NCBI GenBank assembly: GCA_947165115.1
Contig: CAMUZD010000047.1
Location: 1 to 9,065, forward strand
Direction: 5' to 3'
Source of the DNA: an uncultured Clostridia bacterium
GTDB taxonomy: Bacteria; Bacillota; Clostridia; Oscillospirales; Acutalibacteraceae
DNA length: 9,065 nucleotides
Positions 1 to 6,756 of the stretch are shown here, piece after piece (positions within the stretch are counted from its first letter, which is position 1; the number at the start of each line of letters is the position of its first letter). The position numbers and the translations under genes were made by a program. The notes under the pieces were generated by a model, which was not told where the DNA came from, did no database searches, and was given only the letters and a program-made list of their open reading frames with translations.

Positions 1-6
1 ACAAAG

Positions 7-33
7 AGCTCGCAGGAAATTATCCTGCGAGCT
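7..33 (-). terminator. Rho-independent terminator of gpmA
   Basis: An 11-bp perfect stem (7-17 pairing with 23-33) closes a 5-base loop 17 bases beyond the gpmA stop codon. Read on the minus strand the stem is followed by a short U-rich run (CUUUGU) before the window ends. The U tract is weak, but position and stem fit an intrinsic terminator. The other side lies outside the window, so it could also serve a convergent gene there. Confidence 0.75.
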
Positions 34-49
34 TGATTCATATTTATAC

Positions 50-796
50 TTATTTGGCTTTGCCCTGGTTTGCGACTGCGTTCATCTTTGCGGCAAGTGC
101 TTCCTGGTCGCCGAGATAGTATTTCTTGATTACATTGAAATCATCGTCAAATTCATAGACAAGGGGAACGGCGGTCGGGATATTTACGCCGAGGATTTCC
201 TCGTTGCTGAGCTTGTCAAAGTATTTTACAAGCGCGCGAAGGGAGTTGCCGTGAGCCGCGATTACGACTCTCTTGCCTGCGAGCATGTCCTTCTTGATTG
301 TCTCCTCAAAATAGGGAACGACTCTCTCGATGGTGGTTTCAAGGCTCTCGGTCAGCGGAAGATCTTTTGCGTCAACGCCGCGGAACATATCCTGCTTTGC
401 GGGGTTTCTGTCATCGTCGGGATCGAGCTCGGGGGGCTTTACGTCAAACGAACGTCTCCAGATTTTGACCTGCTCCTCGCCGTATTTCTCTGCGGTTTCG
501 GACTTGTTGAGGCCCTGAAGAGCGCCGTAATGTCTCTCGTTGAGTTTCCAGGACTTGACTACGGGGAGCCAGTTTCTGTCCATACCGTCAAGCACGTGGT
601 TGAGGGTGTGGATTGCTCTCTTGAGGTAAGAGGTGTAGCAGATATCGAAATCATAGCCCTCTGCCTTGAGAAGCTTGCCGGCCTCTGCGGCTTCGGCATT
701 GCCTTTTTCGCTCAGGTCAACATCGGTCCAGCCGGTGAAGAGATTGAGCTTGTTCCATTCGCTCTCGCCGTGTCTGATAAGAACTAATTTCATCAT
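50..796 (-). CDS. gpmA: 2,3-bisphosphoglycerate-dependent phosphoglycerate mutase
   Basis: Cytosolic glycolytic and gluconeogenic enzyme interconverting 3-phosphoglycerate and 2-phosphoglycerate through a phosphohistidine. The predicted 248-residue protein has the family start LIRHGESEWN with phospho-acceptor His9, followed by FTGWTDVDLSEKG. LNERHYGALQGLNK carries the catalytic Glu87, and the second active-site histidine is His182 in AAHGNSLRALVKY. The length matches the bacterial family (E. coli GpmA is about 250 residues). I start it at 796 because GGAGG (805-809) lies 8 bases upstream. A further in-frame ATG at 811 overlaps that site and would add MEELF, which is not family-like; ATG at 793 is the other possibility. 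It has its own promoter and terminator and so looks like a single-gene housekeeping unit, functionally unrelated to the lipase/kinase genes next to it. Confidence 0.97.
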   Translation of the reverse strand: MMKLVLIRHGESEWNKLNLFTGWTDVDLSEKGNAEAAEAGKLLKAEGYDFDICYTSYLKRAIHTLNHVLDGMDRNWLPVVKSWKLNERHYGALQGLNKSETAEKYGEEQVKIWRRSFDVKPPELDPDDDRNPAKQDMFRGVDAKDLPLTESLETTIERVVPYFEETIKKDMLAGKRVVIAAHGNSLRALVKYFDKLSNEEILGVNIPTAVPLVYEFDDDFNVIKKYYLGDQEALAAKMNAVANQGKAK

Positions 797-804
797 AAAT
801 AATT

Positions 805-809
805 CCTCC
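805..809 (-). promoter_or_regulatory. Shine-Dalgarno site deciding the gpmA start
   Basis: GGAGG on the minus strand lies 8 bases before the ATG at 796 and 11 before the ATG at 793. It overlaps the longer candidate start at 811, which therefore has no usable site of its own. This favours the 248-residue (or 247-residue) product. Confidence 0.8.
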
Positions 810-834
810 ATGCGGATATTTTTTCAACATTATT

Positions 835-863
835 AATATAGCAAAAACGAGACCGTAAATCAA
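835..863 (-). promoter_or_regulatory. Sigma-A-type promoter of gpmA
   Basis: On the minus strand TTGATT (858-863) is separated by 17 bases from TATATT (835-840). A TGC immediately precedes the -10, giving an extended -10. Transcription would begin near 828, leaving a leader of about 30 bases with the ribosome site. It sits just after the lip1 terminator tail, consistent with independent transcription. Confidence 0.75.
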
Positions 864-873
864 GGTATAAAAT

Positions 874-909
874 GAATAAAAATGCGTATCCGCCTTAAAC
901 GGATACGCA
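874..909 (-). terminator. Rho-independent terminator of lip1
   Basis: TGCGTATCCG (883-892) pairs perfectly with CGGATACGCA (900-909), a 10-bp stem with a 7-base loop, 6 bases after the lip1 stop. On the minus strand it is followed by ATTTTTATTCATTTT, a good U tract. It separates lip1 from gpmA. Confidence 0.9.
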
Positions 910-915
910 ACATTT

Positions 916-2076
916 TCACTGCATATTTATATTCATCATCAGGTTGACATAGTATTCGCGGATGTTGTTGTTATTCAGCAGGCCGCCCATCAGCGCCATG
1001 TGGTCGCCGCGATAAACGGGATAGACATTGAATACGCCCTTCTGCGCCTTGCCGCCGTTGTAATTGACTGATTTCGCATTGAACGGCGCCCTTGCCGATT
1101 TGGTATTGACGAGGCCGTCATTCGGCTGCCAGCTCCTGTCGCAGACCACTCCGCCCGGAGTCACTCCCGTGTATTCGCACATGACAGTCGCCGCGCCGGC
1201 ATAGATAAATTCAAAATTGCGCTCGTCGCAGGTCGTGACGCCGTTTTTATCCGTATCCGTCATACAGCAGGGGACGGAGAAATAATAGATATTCTTTGAA
1301 TAATGCCAGGTTTTCGTCAGTGCGATTGCGGGGTCGATATCGAGGTCATAGCCCGCGCAGTCGTTTTCATCCCTGCCGTCGGGAATCGGGCTTGCCACTC
1401 CGCCGACCGCCGTGACAACCAGTCGCTGATTGAGAGGGGCAATCTTTTTCGCGTTTATAACATCGCGGCAGGCGACGGCGGTTGTGCCGTTATAAGGCGC
1501 CGCTAGGCCGGTCACGCTGTAAATCCAGTCGCCCTTTCCGCCCGTGAAAAGCGGGGAGAGATCGGTCTTGTCTGTTACTCTGCGCTCCGCCGCGCTGCCG
1601 TTCATCATCAGCTCAACGAGTTCCATCATTGTCGCGCCGCCGAAGGAATGGCCGAGGAGATTGATTTTATCCTTGCTACTCCAGGATTTCAGCATCGCTC
1701 TGCCTGTATAATCCCTGCCAAACCTCTTATGATGACAGCGCTCCGAATGCTCTTTGCCGTAGTCAACTCTCGTGCCGGTAAGCTGGGCATATGCCTCGCA
1801 GGCTCTGTCCCATGCGGAGCCGTTCTGTGTGACAGACGGGGCAACACATTCAAAGCCGCGCGCCTCAAGGTATTTGAGCATATCGCCGCCGAAAACGCCC
1901 CAATACGGCATAGCGTCATAATAGAAAGTGTTCTCGCCCCAGCCGCCGAGGCCGTGGATGAAAACAAACGTATAATTTGTCTTCATTTTTGAGGTATCAA
2001 TCTCAATTTTCGGGATATTGAGGGTCGGGAAAAGGAACATAATAAGTGTCATAACCAGAGAAACAATTTTTGTCAT
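916..2076 (-). CDS. Exported triacylglycerol lipase/esterase, family I.5-like (lip1)
   Basis: Alpha/beta hydrolase of 386 residues, expected to hydrolyse carboxyl esters of acylglycerols outside the membrane. It begins with a short hydrophobic leader (residues 4-20) that has one lysine and no clear signal-peptidase site. HGLGGWG (41-47) fits the oxyanion region. The nucleophile is Ser144 in GHSFGG. Asp320 in NDGLVNT and His359 in YRGDHM complete the triad as in Geobacillus and staphylococcal lipases. Asp90 (AWDRACEAY), His110 and His116 (VDYGKEH..), and Asp244 (GYDL) match the zinc ligands of that family in motif, and the two histidines in spacing. The segment between NGTT and GYDL is about 44 residues, much shorter than the family's lid region. 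AGAGGTGA 7 bases upstream supports the start. It is a paralogue of the lipase at 5628-6713, has ten cysteines, and is flanked by its own promoter and terminator. Substrate is unknown. Confidence 0.88.
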   Translation of the reverse strand: MTKIVSLVMTLIMFLFPTLNIPKIEIDTSKMKTNYTFVFIHGLGGWGENTFYYDAMPYWGVFGGDMLKYLEARGFECVAPSVTQNGSAWDRACEAYAQLTGTRVDYGKEHSERCHHKRFGRDYTGRAMLKSWSSKDKINLLGHSFGGATMMELVELMMNGSAAERRVTDKTDLSPLFTGGKGDWIYSVTGLAAPYNGTTAVACRDVINAKKIAPLNQRLVVTAVGGVASPIPDGRDENDCAGYDLDIDPAIALTKTWHYSKNIYYFSVPCCMTDTDKNGVTTCDERNFEFIYAGAATVMCEYTGVTPGGVVCDRSWQPNDGLVNTKSARAPFNAKSVNYNGGKAQKGVFNVYPVYRGDHMALMGGLLNNNNIREYYVNLMMNINMQ

Positions 2077-2094
2077 AAACTCACCTCTGAATCA

Positions 2095-2123
2095 AAAATA
2101 ACATAAATCACGGAATTATTCAA
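2095..2123 (-). promoter_or_regulatory. Possible promoter of lip1
   Basis: On the minus strand TTGAAT (2118-2123), a 17-base spacer, and TATTTT (2095-2100) preceded by TGT form a plausible promoter in the 107-base gap before lip1. The predicted start would fall at the edge of the ribosome site, leaving a leader of only about 12 bases. The region is AT-rich, so a chance match is possible. Confidence 0.45.
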
Positions 2124-2124
2124 T

Positions 2125-2167
2125 AAAAAGATACAAAAATCCCGCCTGCAGAAACTCTGCGGGCGGG
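2125..2167 (-). terminator. Rho-independent terminator of the kinase operon
   Basis: The stem pairs CCCGCC (2141-2146) with GGCGGG (2162-2167), then GCAG (2148-2151) with CTGC (2157-2160) across one mismatch, with a 5-base loop. On the minus strand it is followed by ATTTTTGTATCTTTTT. It lies 17 bases after the histidine kinase stop and before the lip1 promoter, so lip1 is probably not cotranscribed with the kinase except by read-through. Confidence 0.88.
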
Positions 2168-2183
2168 ACTGCTTTCCCCGGTT

Positions 2184-4880
2184 TTATACGAGATTATCCG
2201 GTTTCTTTTCTGCTATGGGTATTGTGAAAATTGCTTTGAAAAGGTCGCCGTCTGTTTCAATTTTAAGCGTGCCGCCCTGGGCAGTGCTTAAGTTGCTCGC
2301 TATAGAGAGCCCTAGTCCGTTACCGTCGCCGGTGCGGGAGGAATCGCCTCTGTAGAATCTTTCGGTGAATTTTTCCGTATCCGATTCAAGCGGAGCGGAT
2401 GAGATATTCTTAAATGAAATCAGGCCGTAGCTTGCGCCGGAATTGACTTCGACATAGGCTCTTGTGCCGCTGAGAGCGTATTTTTTGATATTTGAGAGCA
2501 GGTTTTCAAATATTCTGTTTGTGATATTTGAATCCGCCTTTACAAATACGGGTTCCTGCGGAACTTTCAGTACAAGCTCGATGCCGTTCTCTCTGAATTC
2601 ATCCTCGTTTTCGCCGATTATCTGAGTAGCAAATTCGCAGAGATTTAGGGTGTCAAGATTCACCTCGACATTTCCGCTCGCCGCCTTTGATGCCTGAACG
2701 AGATCGTCGATAAGTTTTTTGAGTCGCTGCGATTTCTCGTCAAGAACCTTCAGATATTCCTCACGCTCGGCGGGGTCATCTGTCTTTTTGAGAAGATCGA
2801 CATATGTAATTATCGATGTCAGCGGAGTTTTGAGGTCGTGGGTTACGTTAGTGAGAAGTTCGGTCTTTGTCGCCTGATCCTTCATCGCCTGCTTTGCCGC
2901 CGCCTGCACGCCTTCTCTGACGCCTGCTATATCCTCGGCAACCGAGCGCATAAACGGAGGCATAAGGCGTGTGTTGATGAATGCGTCAAAGTTACCGCCC
3001 TTGATTTTACTGACTCCCGATGCGATTCTGTTAAATGAGATAGCGAGGAGCAGGGCATAGCCCGCGAGCAGTATCGCGCAGAAGATTCCGATTGCTATTG
3101 CGGGTTCGTGACCATCTGCACAGACTAACAGAATAATCGCAACAATCAGCATAACAGCTATTGAAATCATCGAAAAGATGAGAAATTTTTTGCCCTTGCC
3201 GTTTGCGTAATCATCGGCGAATGTGCGGGTGATTGCGGCTTTGATTTTTTCGCGTATTTTTCTGAAACCTCTGAAAACGAATCTGATGAACTTAATAATA
3301 TATCCTGTGAGGGTATATCTGAAAAATGTCTTTGTTCTGAAGTTTCTCACACAAGACGCGATCAGGAACAGAACTGACGCGAACGCAACCGCAATGAGAA
3401 CGGAGCAGATAAGAGCGGGCCCTTTGGCTATATAATTAGCAATCGCGTGAGGGAATCCATTATAGAAGAACAGATCCATAGTATAGTATTCATAATAATG
3501 AATTCCGAATACGAGCACGCCGCATGCCGCCGTAAGCGCCACGGCAATTACGATGCGGATTATAAGAGGAATCTTATCCGTTAAGATTATCTTCACTTCA
3601 CCGTCGGCAGTTACACCCGTTTTCATCAGTACGTAAACCGAGCAGGCGCAGGCAAGGATAAACGATATGATTGAAATCACGATAAAGACGGCGCCATTGC
3701 CGATTTTTGCGTGAGAGGAGATGTTGCTCTCATAGGCGCGTCTTGAGGTATAGACGGAATCAACCGAATCGAGTTTGTCTAAATTCACGCCGAAATAGAC
3801 TCTTTCGATATTATCCTGATTATCCGCTGTTTTTACCGGCGAATCGGGAAAATCAATGACATCCTTGTAGCGGTTCTCTATTGTTTCGCTGCCGGAGCAG
3901 ACATATTTGCCGTCTGCGTAATATTCATAAAAACCGCCGCCGAGTTTCTTGAGAACGGTCTCCGTATTATCCTTTGCCTTGACGCCGCAGTTAGTAACGA
4001 CCTTGCCTGTGGATTTATAGAAAATCGCATATTTAATGCCCGGCATGAAGGAGGAATAATCTGAAAACTGAGTATATTCCGGGAAATCGGCGTCCTTCGG
4101 AAGACGCCTGCCTTTATATTCCTCAACTATTTTTTCGGCCGGCATCTCGCCGTAGTTTATACCCTGACCGACACCGTCTGTAATACTCCAGATAATGCCG
4201 ATTGCGTCTTTGATATTATTGATTTTGTTTTTGGTGAATACAAGCTCGTCATCCGCCGCCTCGTAACGTCCGGCGGGAGCTGAGGTTAATTCAGCCGTTC
4301 TTTCCTCTGCGTAATCCGCCATTGTGGTGGGGATTGCGTCATCGGGGACCGAGACATCCTCATATACATCTTCGTATGCTTCGCCGGAATTCTCATAAAC
4401 GCCGACATAATCGAAACTTTCATAGTCGGCTTTTGAAATCAGTTCGCCGTTGAAGGTGTAATAATAATCGCCCTCTTTGCTCTTATAATGATAACGGTAA
4501 TAATTATCACCGGTCACGCTGATTTCAAGCTCTTTTATGCCGTCAAGATAAGCGCAGGCGGCTCTGATTTTTTCCGAATTCTTTTCAACGGTTTTCAGCA
4601 GTTCTTTGCCCTGCGAGGTTTTGTAATAATCCTCGAGATTTTTGCAGCTGAGCAGCTCGCCGTCGGAAAAAGCACGGGCTTCAAAATGATTCAGTTCATT
4701 TCTGAAAACATTTGTGTTTTCAAATCCGGGATAATCGCCGGTCGCCTCTCTTCTGTTATAGAAGAACGAATCGCGGATTGAGCAGCATGCACCGAATCCC
4801 GATACAAAAATAAACAGAACGGCGAAAACAAACGCGATTATTCTTTTGATTCTATTGGTATTTCTCAACTTTGTATCCAA
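2184..4880 (-). CDS. Membrane sensor histidine kinase, partner of the adjacent regulator
   Basis: A 898-residue kinase that autophosphorylates on His681 and should pass the phosphate to the regulator encoded just upstream. Predicted order: membrane segment 13-33; a large extracytoplasmic domain about 35-395, rich in Tyr, Asp and Glu, that I do not recognise; further membrane segments about 396-418, 439-461, 487-510, 565-587 and 592-615; a short HAMP-like linker 616-670 (KIKGGNFDAFI); HisKA with NVTHDLKTPLTS; N box around NRIFENLLSNIKKYA (788-802); FTERFYRGD; and G box GDGNGLGLS (851-859). The gene has no ATG: only TTG at 4880 or 4868 can precede the first membrane segment, since a stop codon lies 5 codons upstream. 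It overlaps the regulator's 3' end by 29 bases, suggesting translational coupling. The sensory ligand is unknown. The two-segment-plus-four-segment architecture is larger than a standard PhoR-type kinase. Confidence 0.93.
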   Translation of the reverse strand: MDTKLRNTNRIKRIIAFVFAVLFIFVSGFGACCSIRDSFFYNRREATGDYPGFENTNVFRNELNHFEARAFSDGELLSCKNLEDYYKTSQGKELLKTVEKNSEKIRAACAYLDGIKELEISVTGDNYYRYHYKSKEGDYYYTFNGELISKADYESFDYVGVYENSGEAYEDVYEDVSVPDDAIPTTMADYAEERTAELTSAPAGRYEAADDELVFTKNKINNIKDAIGIIWSITDGVGQGINYGEMPAEKIVEEYKGRRLPKDADFPEYTQFSDYSSFMPGIKYAIFYKSTGKVVTNCGVKAKDNTETVLKKLGGGFYEYYADGKYVCSGSETIENRYKDVIDFPDSPVKTADNQDNIERVYFGVNLDKLDSVDSVYTSRRAYESNISSHAKIGNGAVFIVISIISFILACACSVYVLMKTGVTADGEVKIILTDKIPLIIRIVIAVALTAACGVLVFGIHYYEYYTMDLFFYNGFPHAIANYIAKGPALICSVLIAVAFASVLFLIASCVRNFRTKTFFRYTLTGYIIKFIRFVFRGFRKIREKIKAAITRTFADDYANGKGKKFLIFSMISIAVMLIVAIILLVCADGHEPAIAIGIFCAILLAGYALLLAISFNRIASGVSKIKGGNFDAFINTRLMPPFMRSVAEDIAGVREGVQAAAKQAMKDQATKTELLTNVTHDLKTPLTSIITYVDLLKKTDDPAEREEYLKVLDEKSQRLKKLIDDLVQASKAASGNVEVNLDTLNLCEFATQIIGENEDEFRENGIELVLKVPQEPVFVKADSNITNRIFENLLSNIKKYALSGTRAYVEVNSGASYGLISFKNISSAPLESDTEKFTERFYRGDSSRTGDGNGLGLSIASNLSTAQGGTLKIETDGDLFKAIFTIPIAEKKPDNLV

Positions 4881-5544
4881 GTCCCCACACCACCATTAAG
4901 TATTTCGGATCTTTGGGATTGATTTCGATTTTTTCACGGATTCTTCTGATATGAACGGTTACGGTTTTGTCCGCGGCAAAGCATTCCTCGTCCCAGACCG
5001 CTTCGTAAATCTGGCGGGTGGTGAAAACTCTGCCGAGATTTTTCATCAGGAATTCAAGAATTCCGTATTCCGTAGCCGTCAGTTTCACCTGCTCGCCGTC
5101 AACGGTAACCTCTTTTGTAACGGTATTCACCGTCAGTCCCCCGGTGGTTATCTCTCCCTCTTTTGCCTCGAGCGAGCCGAGCATGGTGTATCTGCGGATC
5201 TGCGACTTGACTCTCGCGAGCAGTTCGAGCGGATTGAACGGCTTTGTCACATAATCGTCGGCGCCGAATGAAAGCCCCGCGATTTTATCCGTATCCTCGC
5301 TCTTTGCCGAGAGCAGAATTATCGGGATATTGTTCTTTTCCCTGAGCTTTACGGTAGCGCTTAATCCGTCGAGCCCCGGCATCATAATATCCATAATGCA
5401 GCAGTGAACGGGATTATTCTTTATAATCTCAATCGCTTCAATGCCGTTTTCCGCTTTCAGCACATTGTAGCCATCCTGCCTGAGATAGATTTCTATCGAG
5501 TCGAGAATTGCTTTGTCATCGTCGCAAACCAGAACCGTAAACAT
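4852..5544 (-). CDS. OmpR/PhoB-family response regulator
   Basis: A 230-residue DNA-binding regulator, activated by phosphorylation from the kinase encoded immediately downstream. The receiver domain (1-118) has the acidic pocket DDD at 8-10, phospho-acceptor Asp52 in CIMDIMMPG, Ser79 in IILLSAK and Lys101 in YVTKPF. A winged-helix domain (about 132-229) follows, with LTATEYGILEFL and the recognition-helix signature TVTVHIRRIREKI. All phosphorylation residues are present, so it should be a functional switch. AAGGAGG 7 bases upstream of the ATG is a very strong ribosome site. The 3' end overlaps the kinase start by 29 bases. Directly upstream lies a set of 11-base-phased half-sites typical of operators for this family, suggesting autoregulation. 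I cannot assign it to a named system such as PhoP, VanR or CiaR. Confidence 0.96.
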   Translation of the reverse strand: MFTVLVCDDDKAILDSIEIYLRQDGYNVLKAENGIEAIEIIKNNPVHCCIMDIMMPGLDGLSATVKLREKNNIPIILLSAKSEDTDKIAGLSFGADDYVTKPFNPLELLARVKSQIRRYTMLGSLEAKEGEITTGGLTVNTVTKEVTVDGEQVKLTATEYGILEFLMKNLGRVFTTRQIYEAVWDEECFAADKTVTVHIRRIREKIEINPKDPKYLMVVWGLGYKVEKYQ

Positions 5545-5569
5545 CGGTCAACCTCCTTGATCTGCTTAC

Positions 5570-5578
5570 AGTGTAGCA
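5570..5578 (-). promoter_or_regulatory. Extended -10 of the regulator/kinase operon
   Basis: On the minus strand TGC is followed by TACACT (5570-5575), an extended -10. There is no good -35: the position 17 bases upstream reads GACGAA. Instead that region is occupied by phased TAAGATT half-sites, as in promoters that need an OmpR-family activator. The predicted start near 5563 leaves a leader of about 19 bases containing the AAGGAGG site. Confidence 0.55.
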
Positions 5579-5583
5579 CCCGA

Positions 5584-5627
5584 TTTCTAAGATTCGTCTT
5601 AGAAAAAGTTAAGATTTTCTTAAGATT
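5584..5627. promoter_or_regulatory. Putative OmpR-family operator: 11-base-phased half-sites
   Basis: Read on the plus strand, TAAGATT occurs at 5588-5594, 5610-5616 and 5621-5627, that is with start-to-start spacings of 22 and 11 bases. The missing 11-base position is filled by an inverted copy (TCTTAGA, 5597-5603). The pair GTTAAG-N5-CTTAAG (5608-5624) resembles the direct-repeat layout known for CiaR and for PhoB/PhoP-type boxes. The block also contains two perfect inverted repeats: 5584-5592 with 5597-5605, and TTAAGA with TCTTAA (5609-5623). It ends one base before the lip2 stop codon and lies just upstream of the regulator's -10. Confidence 0.65.
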
Positions 5628-6713
5628 TTAGATTCCGTTAATCATATTCATCCAGTCCGCAAAGAAAGGACGGATATTATTCGGCTTGAATAAATCGCCG
5701 CAGAATGCCATATGGTCGCCTCTGTATACAGGGGCGACATTCCATATGCCGGGCTCGATATTCTCTCTGTCGAGATCGGTTGACGGAGCGTTGAACGGAG
5801 CACCTGCCGATTTCGTATTCACCATGCCGTCGCTCTCAAGCCAGCTTTCATCAACAACATAGCCGCCGGGAGTGGTGCCCGTCAGATTCATCATTCTTTC
5901 ACCGGTTGATTTTACGGGGAATTCGACATTTATGCTCTCGTCAAACTTCCAGCTGCCGTCCTCGTTCTGAACAGTGGCCGAGCAGGGAATCGCAAAATAA
6001 TAGGTGCAGTCCTGAGTTGAGATTCTCTCATTGAGCGCGAGCGCGCAGTCAATATGCATATCATACGCCGCCGTGTCTTTATTTTCCATTCTCTCGGGAT
6101 CGCCGAAGCCGTAGGCGGTTGTGCCGTTTGTCGGAGCGGCGAGAGTGGTGATGCTGTAAATCCAGTCCGCCTTGCCGCCGGTGAAGAGCGGGGAAATATC
6201 ATCGGGCGAGGTGACGGCAATTTCCTCTTCGCTGCCGTTTGCCATAAGCTCGGCAAGAAGCCTTACCGTAACTCCGCCGAAGGAATGGCCGAGCAGATTG
6301 ATTTTATCCTCGCTGCTCCAGGATTTTATGAGCGGATTTTTTGAAAAATCCTTGCCGAATCTGTCATGACCGAATTTCTCGCTGTGCGCCTTGCCGTAGT
6401 CAACTCTGCAGCCCGCAATCTGAGCGTAAAGCTCGCACGCTCTGTCCCAGGCGCTGCCGTCGGGGTCAACCGAAGCGGCGCTGCACTTATATCCGAGGGC
6501 GTTGAGATTCTTTATCATATCGCCGCCGAACATTCCCCAATAGGGCATGAAATTATTCTGAAAATCATAACTTCCCCAGCCGCTCAGGCCGTGGCAGTAA
6601 ACGAATTCATAATCGGTTTTCCAGTTTGTCTTGTCAACGTTTATGTGAGAAACATTGAGAGTGGGAAATAAAAACATTATTATTCCCATAATAAAAGTAA
6701 TAATCTGTGTCAT
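5628..6713 (-). CDS. Exported triacylglycerol lipase/esterase, family I.5-like (lip2)
   Basis: A 361-residue alpha/beta hydrolase paralogous to lip1. The two align without gaps over about the first 200 residues, including the leaders MTQIITFIMGIIMFLFPTLN and MTKIVSLVMTLIMFLFPTLN. Nucleophile Ser144 lies in GHSFGG, Asp295 in SDGMVNT and His334 in YRGDHM. Putative zinc ligands are Asp90, His110, His116 and Asp218. Only about 18 residues separate NGTT from AAYDM, so the family's lid is essentially absent. I chose ATG 6713 because AAAGGA lies 8 bases upstream and the leader then matches lip1. A frame extending to 6785 would include the promoter and a non-homologous tail. The gene reads toward the two-component system, 83 bases away, with no convincing terminator between, so read-through is possible. 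Substrate is unknown. The leader has no lysine or arginine and no clear cleavage site, so it may be an anchor. Confidence 0.88.
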   Translation of the reverse strand: MTQIITFIMGIIMFLFPTLNVSHINVDKTNWKTDYEFVYCHGLSGWGSYDFQNNFMPYWGMFGGDMIKNLNALGYKCSAASVDPDGSAWDRACELYAQIAGCRVDYGKAHSEKFGHDRFGKDFSKNPLIKSWSSEDKINLLGHSFGGVTVRLLAELMANGSEEEIAVTSPDDISPLFTGGKADWIYSITTLAAPTNGTTAYGFGDPERMENKDTAAYDMHIDCALALNERISTQDCTYYFAIPCSATVQNEDGSWKFDESINVEFPVKSTGERMMNLTGTTPGGYVVDESWLESDGMVNTKSAGAPFNAPSTDLDRENIEPGIWNVAPVYRGDHMAFCGDLFKPNNIRPFFADWMNMINGI

Positions 6714-6721
6714 TGTAAAAA

Positions 6722-6727
6722 TCCTTT
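6722..6727 (-). promoter_or_regulatory. Shine-Dalgarno site deciding the lip2 start
   Basis: AAAGGA on the minus strand ends 8 bases before ATG 6713. This favours the start that aligns with lip1 over an in-frame start at 6785, which would sit inside the -35 of the promoter. Confidence 0.75.
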
Positions 6728-6756
6728 CATTTTTATTATTCTTTCCGTGTATTTTG

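Noticed and set aside
251..787. Long open frame on the plus strand opposite gpmA
   Set aside because: It lies wholly antisense to a certain gene, has no family motifs and no ribosome site; shadow of gpmA codon use.
1648..1992. Plus-strand open frame opposite lip1
   Set aside because: Antisense to the catalytic-core codons of lip1, no recognisable protein features; the analogous frame opposite lip2 (6054-6671) shows it is a codon-bias shadow.
3570..3588. AATCTTA-5 bases-TAAGATT inverted repeat matching the operator half-site
   Set aside because: It lies inside kinase coding sequence (KIILTDKIPLII) in inverted rather than 11-base direct geometry; likely chance.
5567..5575. TACAGTGTA palindrome, like a BlaI/CopY-type operator
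   Set aside because: It overlaps the -10, is only 9 bases, and no such repressor is encoded here; short palindromes arise by chance.
5584..5605. 9-bp hairpin with a TTCG loop as a lip2 terminator
   Set aside because: The stem is AT-rich and no U tract follows on the minus strand; it is better read as part of the regulator-binding repeats.
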